From assembly GCA_022425195.1 (NCBI GenBank), contig JAKMFX010000015.1:1-52303 (forward strand): a DNA stretch of 52,303 bases, in the 5' to 3' direction. This DNA is from Flavobacteriales bacterium. Its GTDB lineage: Bacteria > Bacteroidota > Bacteroidia > Flavobacteriales > UBA7430. The position numbers and the translations under genes are program-made. The stretch's first letter is position 1, and every line of letters begins with the position of its first letter. Positions 1 to 8,425 of the stretch are shown piece by piece. The notes beneath the pieces are model-generated. The model ran no database searches and had not been told where the DNA came from. It saw only the letters and a list, made by a program, of their open reading frames with translations.

Positions 1-2621
1 TTTTTGAGGGTTGTACAGACTTAAATGCATTTAACTACAATGAGAATGCCAACACAAATGACGATTCATGTATAGACATTGCATACGGTTGTATGGATGA
101 TACTTATTTAGAATACGATGCGTCAGCCAATACAGACAACGGTTCCTGTGTAAACGAAATCGTTTTAGGTTGTACAGATCCTGACTATGAAGAGTTTAAT
201 GAGTTGGCCAACTCTGACGATGGAACTTGTGCAACACTGATTGTTGAAGGTTGTATGGATGAGGGTTACACTGAGTATAATGCATCTGCGAATACGGATT
301 CAGATCCAACTTCATGTGAGACTCTAATTGTAAATGGTTGTACAGACCTAAATGCATTCAACTACGATGAGAATGCCAATACAAATGATGGTTCGTGTAT
401 AGCCATAGTATATGGTTGTATGGATGATACTTATTTAGAATACGATGCATCAGTAAATACAGATAATGGTTCTTGTGTAAACAAAATCGTTTTAGGTTGT
501 ACCGATTCTGATTATACGGAGTACAATGCTTCAGCGAATACTGACGATGGTTCCTGTGCGACTTTAATTGTATTCGGATGTACGGATGTAGCTTATGAAG
601 ATTATAATGCATCTGCAACGACAGATACAGAACCAACTTCCTGTGTGACATTGATTGTAAACGGTTGTATCAATGTAAATTATACGGAGTATAATGCCTC
701 AGCGAATACCGATGACGGCTCTTGTGCGACCTTAATTATTGAAGGATGTACCGATGACAATTATTTAGAATACTGGGATTACAATGAATCTGATAAGAGT
801 ATATCAGCACTTGAAAATGTTGCGAATACTGACAACGGCTCTTGTAGCAACTTAATTGTTGAAGGTTGTACGAACTTTGATTACGATGAGTACAATGAGA
901 ATGCGAATGTGGATGATGAATCTTGTGTTACAAAAAATACAGTTTACGGATGTATGGATACTACAGCTGAAAATTACGACGCTGAGGCAACAGATGATTC
1001 ACAGACTACGTGTATCTATTTGATTGAAGGTTGTACAAACCCTGATGCAAGTAATTACAACTCAGAAGCAACTCAAGACGATGGTACTTGTGAGGCGGTT
1101 GTTGTTTCGGGTTGTACGACTTCTACGGCCTTTAACTTCGATCCATTGGCTACTGAAGATGATGGTTCTTGTATTGCAGTAATTACCGGTTGTACAGATG
1201 AATCGGCCTTCAATTATGATGAATCTGCCAATACCGATGACGGATCTTGTGAAGCCGAGGTTAATGGATGTACGGATGATACTGCTTTTAATTACAATTC
1301 CTCGGCGAATACCAATGATGGATCCTGTGAAGCGGTGGTTAATGGCTGTACAGATGCAACAGCATTTAATTATGTTCCATCGGCTAATACAGATGATAAC
1401 TCCTGTGTTGCCGTGGTTAATGGCTGTACAGATGCAAGTGCTTATAATTACAACTCATTAGCGAATACGAATGATGGTTCTTGTGAGGCTGTAGTAAGCG
1501 GTTGTACATTCGATACTTACATTGAATATAATGCCTCTGCGAATACGGATGATGATTCATGTGCTACACTGATAGTAACGGGTTGTACTGATGTGGGCGC
1601 AGATAATTATGATGCATCTGCCAATACGGATGATGATTCATGTGTTGACAAAGTGAACGGTTGTACCAATGCAGAAGCATTTAATTACAATGTTTTAGCC
1701 AATACGGATGATGGTTCTTGTGAAGCTGTGGTGAATGGGTGTACAGATGCAACAGCGTTTAATTATGTTTCATCCGCAAATACAGATGATAATTCCTGTG
1801 TTGCCGTGGTCAATGGTTGTACAGATACAAGTGCTTATAATTACAACTCATTAGCGAATACGAATGATGGTTCTTGTGAGGCTGTAGTAAGCGGTTGTAC
1901 GGACGACACTTACATAGAGTATAGTGCCTCTGCCAATACTGATGACGGATCATGTGCTACATTGCTAGTCTCGGGTTGTACGAATGATACGTATACAGAG
2001 TATAGTACTTCAGCGAATACTGATGACGGATCATGTGCTACTTTGGTGGTCTCCGGTTGTACGGACGACACTTACATGGAGTATAACGCAGCTGCCAATA
2101 CTTCTGATGAGTCCGCTTGTATCAATCTTATAGTAAGGGGTTGTGTGGATAATACGTACATAGAATACAATCCTTCTGCTAATACTTCAGATGAGTCAGC
2201 ATGTATCACCTTGATTGTTGAAGGATGTACCAATTCGGTTGCATGTAATTACAATTCAGCTGCGAATGTTGACGATGATTTTTGTGAAATTCCAGAAGAG
2301 TGTGATCGATGTTCTGGCGAGACAGATGGTACAGGGACGATTATATATAATAACGTAGATTCTGATGGCGGATGTTTGAATATTGATGAAACACAAAACA
2401 AAGGCATTCAGATTTACCCGAACCCTTCTCGTGATCTGATAAGCATTTCAAATGTGGATTATGAGACGTTGACAATATATAGCTTGTCGGGTCAGATGCT
2501 TCAATTGAATAAAAATCATGATGGACAGATTAACATCTCGACCTTGTCAAGTGGAGTTTACACCTTGAAGCTCACCGATGCTGAAGGAAATCAACATTAT
2601 AGTAAGCTCATAAAAAAATAG
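1..2621 (+). CDS. Repeat-rich T9SS-exported surface protein (5' end outside window)
   Basis: The reading frame is open from base 3, so the gene begins to the left of the window and the ATG at 93 is internal. At least 28 tandem units of about 26 residues are visible. Each begins GCTD or GCMD, has an NYN or EYN core, then ANTDDGSC, and ends in a short hydrophobic linker such as ATLIV or EAVVN. Two cysteines per unit suggest one disulfide each, and the Asp/Asn clusters suggest calcium binding (inference). After the last unit comes a short Cys-rich segment, then from about base 2400 a tail of about 70 residues with IYPNPS, YSLSGQ, SGVYTLKL and a basic end. This is typical of the type IX secretion type A C-terminal sorting domain. 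The likely role is a secreted or cell-surface adhesin-like protein. A strong terminator follows. Substrate or partner unknown. Confidence 0.85.
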   Translation, partial: FEGCTDLNAFNYNENANTNDDSCIDIAYGCMDDTYLEYDASANTDNGSCVNEIVLGCTDPDYEEFNELANSDDGTCATLIVEGCMDEGYTEYNASANTDSDPTSCETLIVNGCTDLNAFNYDENANTNDGSCIAIVYGCMDDTYLEYDASVNTDNGSCVNKIVLGCTDSDYTEYNASANTDDGSCATLIVFGCTDVAYEDYNASATTDTEPTSCVTLIVNGCINVNYTEYNASANTDDGSCATLIIEGCTDDNYLEYWDYNESDKSISALENVANTDNGSCSNLIVEGCTNFDYDEYNENANVDDESCVTKNTVYGCMDTTAENYDAEATDDSQTTCIYLIEGCTNPDASNYNSEATQDDGTCEAVVVSGCTTSTAFNFDPLATEDDGSCIAVITGCTDESAFNYDESANTDDGSCEAEVNGCTDDTAFNYNSSANTNDGSCEAVVNGCTDATAFNYVPSANTDDNSCVAVVNGCTDASAYNYNSLANTNDGSCEAVVSGCTFDTYIEYNASANTDDDSCATLIVTGCTDVGADNYDASANTDDDSCVDKVNGCTNAEAFNYNVLANTDDGSCEAVVNGCTDATAFNYVSSANTDDNSCVAVVNGCTDTSAYNYNSLANTNDGSCEAVVSGCTDDTYIEYSASANTDDGSCATLLVSGCTNDTYTEYSTSANTDDGSCATLVVSGCTDDTYMEYNAAANTSDESACINLIVRGCVDNTYIEYNPSANTSDESACITLIVEGCTNSVACNYNSAANVDDDFCEIPEECDRCSGETDGTGTIIYNNVDSDGGCLNIDETQNKGIQIYPNPSRDLISISNVDYETLTIYSLSGQMLQLNKNHDGQINISTLSSGVYTLKLTDAEGNQHYSKLIKK
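9..2290 (+). repeat. Tandem coding repeat, about 78 bp per unit, 28 copies
   Basis: Twenty-eight direct units encode the GC-x-D ... DDGSC module. Unit length is about 69-84 bp, with one enlarged unit near 745-870 carrying an insertion of about 13 residues. Units are diverged in general, but some multi-unit blocks are nearly identical: the pair at about 9-180 resembles 341-500, and the block at 1345-1505 resembles 1741-1900, including a long identical stretch. This points to recent internal duplication by unequal recombination or slippage. Confidence 0.9.
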
Positions 2622-2634
2622 CTCAATCGTGTTA

Positions 2635-2667
2635 ACAAAAAAGCAGCCCTAGGGCTGCTTTTTTTGT
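2635..2667 (+). terminator. Rho-independent terminator after the repeat protein gene
   Basis: A perfect 20-bp palindrome at 2641-2660 (AAGCAGCCCT and its complement) is preceded by A6 and followed by a T7 run. It lies 14 bases after the stop codon, so it should end the transcript of the repeat protein, and the flanking A-run lets it work in both directions. Confidence 0.85.
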
Positions 2668-2694
2668 TGCTATATTTTTTAACCGCTAAACATT

Positions 2695-2709
2695 CTTTGA
2701 GCTGACGAT
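2695..2709. repeat. 15-bp copy of the tRNA-Thr 3' end (direct repeat, left copy)
   Basis: The sequence CTTTGAGCTGACGAT here is identical to 4886-4900, which covers the last 10 bases of the minus-strand tRNA-Thr gene plus 5 bases of 3' flank. The two copies are in the same orientation and enclose about 2.2 kb containing only one gene. It may be a scar of integration at the tRNA 3' end or of a tRNA duplication. The rest of 2622-2900 holds only the terminator; I see no further gene. Confidence 0.5.
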
Positions 2710-2900
2710 AAGCCTTCAGCCAAGGCCTTCATATTTTCTTTACCTGTACCTTGTACTTCTTACTTGTTTCATTTCTCATACGCCATACTTTCAAGCATCA
2801 GAAATCTGTAATTAAAGTCCGTATTTGCTTGAAATGAGTGACTTCACCTATTGGTTTTATTTAATAAATGCACTAATTTAGATTCATAAATATATAAAGG

Positions 2901-4787
2901 ATGAAAAATCTAAATAAATTATTTGCGCTGGTATTGATTACTGCAAGTGTTTTTGCACAAATTCCTGAAATAGGAGATTTAAGAGATGGTGGTATTGTAT
3001 ACTATGTGGATGATGTAGTATACTGTGTAGTAGAATTGGAAGACCGAGGTGGTCCAGTCACTTATCAAGATGTACAAAATCAACTTAATGACATTGAGGT
3101 TAGGTGGGGATTACCAGATGATACAGAACTTCAGTTAATTGATTATGTCCGTGAGCATTTAATTGAAAATAACCAATTTGTTGATTTTAATTCCCAAAAT
3201 CATTATTGGTCGGATGTGCCCTTTTTTGCTGTTGGCTATTATCATACTGCAATGCATCGTACGATTAGGTTCGATGTCGAACCTGCTAATCAAAGTTTTC
3301 CTGGTGTAAATTTTGATACAGATTTATGTTTATTCCGTTTGATTTCTTGTGATGAGGTAATCAGAGATGATGAAACAGCTGGATCTGAAATTCAGATTGA
3401 GATTTTTGAGGAACATAAACAAGATGAGCCAATGTCCATGACTTACGAAGATGCGTGCTATCATAATTCGGGATGGTTTTATGATCAGTTGTTAAGTGAA
3501 GAATTAAAGGCTTGTATATGTAATGGTCATGAACAAAATCTTACTGTTCATTATAGGGATTGTATTCAAACGATAACTGGCGATCCTTTTGGACATCATG
3601 TTCGAATTCCTATCTCTACAGGTTGTATTGACGAAAGTGCGGTTAATTTCAATGCTCAAGCAACCATAGATGATGGTTCTTGCCATTATTATCGAAATTT
3701 TGTTCCCAAAGATGATTTGCGAATATTGGAAGAACAAATTTTTGGTTGTTTGGACCCTGTCGCATGTAACTATAATATTCAGGTGACTGATGAGGATGGT
3801 TTTTGTATATATCCTACATATAGTACGATTGAAAAAATCGCTTGCGATACTTTTGAATGGAACGGTACGACTTATGACACAAGTGGGAGGTATACTTGGA
3901 GTACAACAAATACTGTGGGTTGTGATTCTTCGGTAACCTTAAATTTAACCATCAATTACGCCTCAAGTGAATGTGATGTTTGTGAGCATGGAGTATTTGT
4001 AGATCAAGGAACTATTTTAGATTGCAATGGAAACTGCGCACCCGAAAGTTGGCTATCTGACGGATCTTGTGATGACGGTTCTTATGAGTCTGGAGGCCAT
4101 CCTATTTATTTCAACTGTGAAGCTTTAGATCAGGATGCCGGAGATTGTTGCCCGCCCGGAGAAATATTCGATTGTGATGGAAATTGTACTCCTGAGGCTT
4201 GGTTAGATGATGGCTATTGTGACGATGCGTCCTATGAATATCAAGGGATACTTATCAACCTTAATTGTGCTTCTCATCATTATGACGCAGGAGATTGTGA
4301 GGGGGTGGGTAGTGGTTCAACACCGATCCATATAATAACTTGTTCAGATGGGGAAATCTTAGATTGTGACGGTAGTGGAGATTGCTTCCCTGAATCCTGG
4401 ATTGCAGATGGATATTGTGATGGGGCAGATCAGTCATACGGTGCCGACCTTAGCTGTTATGATAATGATGGAGGAGACTGTGGAGGAAGTGGATGGCGCA
4501 TAGCGTCTCCAGTTCAAAAAGAAGATGTATCAAATAATTCTATAGGTCTGTCGACCTATTTCGATACCAGAACAAGCCTATTGACACTCGAGATCGAGGG
4601 GAAGTCCTATACAGGACCTTTATATTATCAATTGTACGACCTTCTGGGTAATGTCTTGGATGATAATAAACTGACAGGCATCCGAACAAGCATAGACATG
4701 GTTAATTTACAGGATGCAGTATACGTATTAAAGGTAACTACAACCGAAAAAGAACTGGTAAAAACATTTAAGATTGTCAAATATTAA
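2901..4787 (+). CDS. Secreted multidomain Cys-rich protein with LNR-like modules and sorting tail
   Basis: A 628-residue protein with a signal peptide (about residues 1-19, cleaved after SVFA). The N-terminal 150 residues contain DGGIVYYVD, LPDDTEL and HYWSD, loosely resembling the DUF1566-like fold of Bacteroidota surface proteins. Two copies of the GC-x-D ... DDGSC repeat seen in the upstream gene lie at about 241-261 and 282-303. Then comes a TFEWNGTTYDTSG ... GCDSSVTLNLTI module common in flavobacterial adhesins. Three modules at about 375-415, 424-466 and 488-527 have the spacing CNGNC ... DGxCDD ... C ... DAGDC of Notch/LNR-type calcium-binding repeats. The last 75 residues look like a type IX sorting domain (LYDLLGNVL, AVYVLKV, KTFKIVKY). 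Probably surface-displayed. Function unknown; the shared repeat suggests kinship or joint action with the upstream gene. Confidence 0.8.
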   Translation: MKNLNKLFALVLITASVFAQIPEIGDLRDGGIVYYVDDVVYCVVELEDRGGPVTYQDVQNQLNDIEVRWGLPDDTELQLIDYVREHLIENNQFVDFNSQNHYWSDVPFFAVGYYHTAMHRTIRFDVEPANQSFPGVNFDTDLCLFRLISCDEVIRDDETAGSEIQIEIFEEHKQDEPMSMTYEDACYHNSGWFYDQLLSEELKACICNGHEQNLTVHYRDCIQTITGDPFGHHVRIPISTGCIDESAVNFNAQATIDDGSCHYYRNFVPKDDLRILEEQIFGCLDPVACNYNIQVTDEDGFCIYPTYSTIEKIACDTFEWNGTTYDTSGRYTWSTTNTVGCDSSVTLNLTINYASSECDVCEHGVFVDQGTILDCNGNCAPESWLSDGSCDDGSYESGGHPIYFNCEALDQDAGDCCPPGEIFDCDGNCTPEAWLDDGYCDDASYEYQGILINLNCASHHYDAGDCEGVGSGSTPIHIITCSDGEILDCDGSGDCFPESWIADGYCDGADQSYGADLSCYDNDGGDCGGSGWRIASPVQKEDVSNNSIGLSTYFDTRTSLLTLEIEGKSYTGPLYYQLYDLLGNVLDDNKLTGIRTSIDMVNLQDAVYVLKVTTTEKELVKTFKIVKY

Positions 4788-4852
4788 AAGCTTCATCATC
4801 AGGTGGGAAGATTTTTTATTTAGGGTTCATAAAGATAAACATCGATAAAGAA

Positions 4853-4888
4853 AAAGCGACACTTCATATTTTTTATGAAATGTCGCTT
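4853..4888 (-). terminator. Terminator downstream of tRNA-Thr (probably bidirectional)
   Basis: Arms AAAGCGACACTTCAT and ATGAAATGTCGCTTT pair over about 15 bp with one mismatch. On the minus strand the hairpin lies directly after the tRNA-Thr gene and is followed by a T-rich tract. On the plus strand it lies 65 bases after the stop of the LNR-like protein gene, so it could serve both. Confidence 0.7.
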
Positions 4889-4890
4889 TG

Positions 4891-4963
4891 AGCTGACGAT
4901 CGGACTTGAACCGACGACCTCATCCCTACCAAGGATGTGCTCTACCAACTGAGCTACGTCAGC
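4891..4963 (-). tRNA. tRNA-Thr (anticodon GGT)
   Basis: A 73-base cloverleaf on the minus strand with acceptor stem GCTGACG/CGTCAGC, D arm AGCTCAGTTGGTAGAGC, anticodon stem CATCC/GGATG around loop TTGGTAG (anticodon GGT, reading ACC/ACU), and T arm with GGTTCAAGTCC. CCA is not encoded. The 3' end is duplicated at 2695-2709. Confidence 0.95.
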
Positions 4964-4975
4964 AATTGTGGGGCA

Positions 4976-5003
4976 AAAGTAATTAAATCGATTTAATTAC
5001 TTT
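4976..5003. promoter_or_regulatory. Perfect 28-bp palindrome between tRNA-Thr and the RND pump gene
   Basis: The half-site AAAGTAATTAAATC is followed immediately by its exact complement, with no spacer. It lies 20 bases after the stop of the RND pump gene and 12 bases before the 5' end of tRNA-Thr, both on the minus strand. One half contains TACTTTTG, a good -7 element for the tRNA promoter. It may be an operator on the tRNA promoter, an AU-rich terminator hairpin for the efflux operon, or both. Confidence 0.5.
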
Positions 5004-5023
5004 ATAACAAGGCAATAAATCTG

Positions 5024-8000
5024 TCATGAAATTACTTTCACCAGCTTATTCCGAACTTTATCAGCCAATAAGTACATCACAGGAACCAATATCAGTGTTA
5101 AGAAAGTAGCGAAAGTTAATCCGAAGATCACTGTCCATGCCATTGGGCCCCAGAATATAGCGTTGTCACCACCAAAGAAAATTTGAGGATCAAATTCAGT
5201 CAATAGGGTAAAGAAATTAATATTCATCCCCGTGGCCAATGGTAAAAGCCCCAATATGGTCGTAATTGCAGTTAGCAATACCGGTCGCAAACGTTTTTGC
5301 CCTCCTTCTTGAATACATGACATGGCAGTTTTAGGATCCAAAATTGCGGATTCTTCAAGATGGAGTTCTCTGCGCTTACGTGTCTTGAGTAGGTCAATAT
5401 AATCAATAAGAACGATGGCATTGTTGACGACAACTCCGGCCAGCGAGACAATTCCAATCCCCGTCATAATGATCACAAAGTCCATGTTGAACAAGGCCAA
5501 TCCGAAAAACACACCAATGGTACTGAAGACTACAGTAACAATGATGATGAAGGGTTTTATTGCGGAGTTAAATTGGCTCACTAGAATTAGCGTAATTAAG
5601 GCAATAGCAATCATCAAAGCTTTCGACAGAAAGTCTTGGGTTTGTGCTTGCTCTTGTTGTTTCCCCGTGAATTGAAGTACGTACCCAGGCGGTAGTTTTT
5701 TATCTGCTAGAATTTGTTTGAGTTGCTCATTAATCAGATTTTCATTGTAGCCTTCAACCACATTGGAGTACATCGTAACTTGACGTTTCATGTCTTTACG
5801 ACTTACCGAACCATAGGTGGTGTTGTAGGTGTAAGTAGCGACAGAGGAAATTGGGATTTGTTTGATCTGCCCCGAAGACTGACTTCGATAGGTTATTCTT
5901 TGATTCATTAGGGCTGGGACACTATAGCGATACTTGTCATCCAGCCTTAGTACAATTGGGTGTTCATCTTCCCCTTCCTTGAATTTGGAAACCTCTTTTC
6001 CAAAAAGTGCCGTACGAACTGTACTGGCCACCAGATAGGTCGAGATTCCCAGCCTTCTTGCCTGATCTCTGTCAATTTCAATGAGAAGTTCAGGTTTACT
6101 CAATTCCAGATCGATTTTTAAACCTTCAATACCTGGAATGTTTTCTTGATCAATCGTATTTTTCACGTCATCGGAGATGGAAAGTAGTTTTTCAAAATCC
6201 TCACCTCTGATTTCTATGTTGATGGGTTTCCCCATAGGAGGACCTTCACGGTTTTTGTCAACACTTATTTCTACACCAGGCCTATTGGTAAGGGTGGAGG
6301 AGATTAATTTCATGACCTCAACAGTATTCACTCCTTGTCTTAATTTAAACTCTTTGAAGTTGATGGTGATTCGAGCTTTGTTGGGAGTTACCCCCGTGCT
6401 TCCTCCCATGTCATTCGGGTCAGTGGTTCCCGAGCCTATATTGGTCATGACAGAAGATACCGCATGCTCAAAGGGTTTTAGGATTTCGAAAATCTCATCT
6501 TCCACCAAATGGGTGATGGAGTCCGTGAGTCCGACATCTGAGCCTATAGGTACTTCTACAAAGACATTTACATACTTAGGCTCATTTACCGGAAAGAATT
6601 CTACTTTGGGTGCCTTAAACGCAAAGAACCCAATAGAGAGAAAGAGTAGAAGTCCTGTTCCTGATAATAGGAAGTAGGGCTTTAAGCCACTAAGAGCCCA
6701 ATTTAGCGTCTTTGCATACTGATTTTCAAGTTTCACCAATAATGAGTCTTGAAACCAGTAGGACCAGGGCGTAAGGAAAAAACCATTGATTAATGTTAGA
6801 AGCGCAAATACAATGAGGAGAGATCCCATTAGGGTTTTATCTCCTAAATAAAACATCACAGCAAACAAGGACAGTAATATGGCGTTCTTTGATAGTTTCT
6901 TTTTGTTTGGGCTTTTGCGTTCGTCTTTTTTCATAAACTGAGATGCAAACACCGGATTAATCACCAGAGCCACAAACAGAGAAGACCCCAAAACAATAAT
7001 AAGAGTCATGGGAATATATCCCATAAATTCCCCCATTAAATCGTCCCAAAACAACAGAGGGAAGAAAGCTGCAAGTGTGGTAGCCGTAGAAGAAATGATG
7101 GCAACAGCGATTTCTCCAACGCCTCTTTTTGCCGCTTCTATTCGGCTTAAGCCTTCTTCATTATAGAGCCTGTGAATGTTTTCGATAACAACTATCGCAT
7201 TGTCTACAAGCATTCCTAAGGCCAAAATCAATGCAAAGAGAACAACTGTGTTCATTGCGGTTCCCATTCCACCTAGTATCACAAAACTAATGAACATAGA
7301 AAGCGGTATGGCAAGCCCTACAAATAATGAGTTTCTGAGACCTAGGAAGAACAGCAACACAAGAATGACTAAGATCACTCCAAAGATGATGCTGTTTTCA
7401 AGATTGTCAAGTTGATCTTGAGTTTGTTCAGATTGGTCGTTGGTGATTGAAATGTTGAGTCCTTGAGGTAGAAATTGTGAAGTTTTAGCATCGTCAAGAA
7501 TACTCATGATTTTATCCGTAGCTACCAACAAATTTTCACCACTTTTTTTCACTACGTTGAGCGATACTACAGGTTTTTTATCGAGTCGGGCATAACTTTC
7601 ACGTTCTTCGTATCCATTAACCACCTCGGCAACATCTTTCAAGTAAACAATATTCCCGCTTTCACTTTTTACAATGATGTTTTCAATTTCTTTGGCCGTC
7701 TTAAATTCAGCATCGGTACGTACCGACCTTCGAGAAGTACCCAAAAGAATATCACCACTGGCAATAGAAACATTTTCAGCAGCAATGGCATTTTCTATAT
7801 CGTTAAAGCTGACCTTGTTGTTTTCCATTTTGTGGAGGTCTGCTTTGACGGAGATTTCTCGATTCAGTAGGCCCGTAATTTCCACTTTAGATATCTCCGA
7901 CAGCGATTCGATTTGATCCTGAAGTTCTTCGGCATATACCTTTAGGTCGTCTAGGCTATAGTCGCCAGAGAGATTGATGTTGAGGATAGGGAATTCCGAG

Positions 8001-8422
8001 AAGTCGATGTCCATGACCATGGGGTCTATGTCCAGATCATTTGGAAGATCACTTTTAGCTTTGTCAACGGCATCCTTCACATCTTGCAAGGCAGTTTTTA
8101 CTTCGACGTCGGTATTGAATTCAACGATGATGCTCGAATTGTCTTGTACCGAATTGGACGTCAAGTTTTTAATTCCCTTTACCGATTTTATTTGCTTTTC
8201 TATGGGGCGGGTAATTAGGTTTTCTATGTCCGCAGGAGAATTTCCGGGGTATACCGTCTGAACCATTATGGTGGGCATGACGATATCCGGAAATAAGGAT
8301 TTTGGCATGTTCTTATAGGAGAATAAGCCAAAAAGAGTCAACAAGGCCGTAAGTATGAATACGGAGGTCTTATTTTTTAAGGACAAATTTGTCAGGCCGA
8401 ACGTTCTATTTTTTTGAGCCAT
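5024..8422 (-). CDS. Efflux RND transporter permease subunit (AcrB/HAE1-like)
   Basis: A 1132-residue inner-membrane pump of the resistance-nodulation-division superfamily, expected to work as a proton-driven trimer exporting hydrophobic compounds. TM1 is near residues 15-35, followed by a porter domain. TM2-6 lie at roughly 335-490, including GMLVDNAIVVIENIHR, whose Asp (near 406) is the proton-relay position of TM4. A second TM1-like segment, a second porter domain and TM8-12 follow to the C-terminus (GIGIVSLAGVVVNNAIVLIDYI). The duplicated architecture is complete. It is the last gene of the operon, 3 bases after the adaptor gene. An extra hydrophobic stretch near 515-560 enlarges the middle loop, as in many Bacteroidota homologues. 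Substrate cannot be told from sequence. Confidence 0.93.
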   Translation of the reverse strand: MAQKNRTFGLTNLSLKNKTSVFILTALLTLFGLFSYKNMPKSLFPDIVMPTIMVQTVYPGNSPADIENLITRPIEKQIKSVKGIKNLTSNSVQDNSSIIVEFNTDVEVKTALQDVKDAVDKAKSDLPNDLDIDPMVMDIDFSEFPILNINLSGDYSLDDLKVYAEELQDQIESLSEISKVEITGLLNREISVKADLHKMENNKVSFNDIENAIAAENVSIASGDILLGTSRRSVRTDAEFKTAKEIENIIVKSESGNIVYLKDVAEVVNGYEERESYARLDKKPVVSLNVVKKSGENLLVATDKIMSILDDAKTSQFLPQGLNISITNDQSEQTQDQLDNLENSIIFGVILVILVLLFFLGLRNSLFVGLAIPLSMFISFVILGGMGTAMNTVVLFALILALGMLVDNAIVVIENIHRLYNEEGLSRIEAAKRGVGEIAVAIISSTATTLAAFFPLLFWDDLMGEFMGYIPMTLIIVLGSSLFVALVINPVFASQFMKKDERKSPNKKKLSKNAILLSLFAVMFYLGDKTLMGSLLIVFALLTLINGFFLTPWSYWFQDSLLVKLENQYAKTLNWALSGLKPYFLLSGTGLLLFLSIGFFAFKAPKVEFFPVNEPKYVNVFVEVPIGSDVGLTDSITHLVEDEIFEILKPFEHAVSSVMTNIGSGTTDPNDMGGSTGVTPNKARITINFKEFKLRQGVNTVEVMKLISSTLTNRPGVEISVDKNREGPPMGKPINIEIRGEDFEKLLSISDDVKNTIDQENIPGIEGLKIDLELSKPELLIEIDRDQARRLGISTYLVASTVRTALFGKEVSKFKEGEDEHPIVLRLDDKYRYSVPALMNQRITYRSQSSGQIKQIPISSVATYTYNTTYGSVSRKDMKRQVTMYSNVVEGYNENLINEQLKQILADKKLPPGYVLQFTGKQQEQAQTQDFLSKALMIAIALITLILVSQFNSAIKPFIIIVTVVFSTIGVFFGLALFNMDFVIIMTGIGIVSLAGVVVNNAIVLIDYIDLLKTRKRRELHLEESAILDPKTAMSCIQEGGQKRLRPVLLTAITTILGLLPLATGMNINFFTLLTEFDPQIFFGGDNAIFWGPMAWTVIFGLTFATFLTLILVPVMYLLADKVRNKLVKVIS

Positions 8423-8425
8423 AAT

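Noticed and set aside
358-651. Minus-strand reading frame inside the repeat gene
   Set aside because: It is a by-product of the periodic coding repeats on the other strand and has no family likeness.
9-2290. Possible CRISPR-like or noncoding tandem array
   Set aside because: The repeats are in one open frame, encode a conserved peptide module and vary mainly at third positions; there are no constant repeats with unique spacers.
5415-5675. Plus-strand frames opposite the efflux genes
   Set aside because: They are antisense shadows of transmembrane coding sequence and show no independent support.
6177-6677. 166-codon plus-strand frame opposite the RND pump gene
   Set aside because: It lies fully antisense to a well-supported gene and has no recognisable features.
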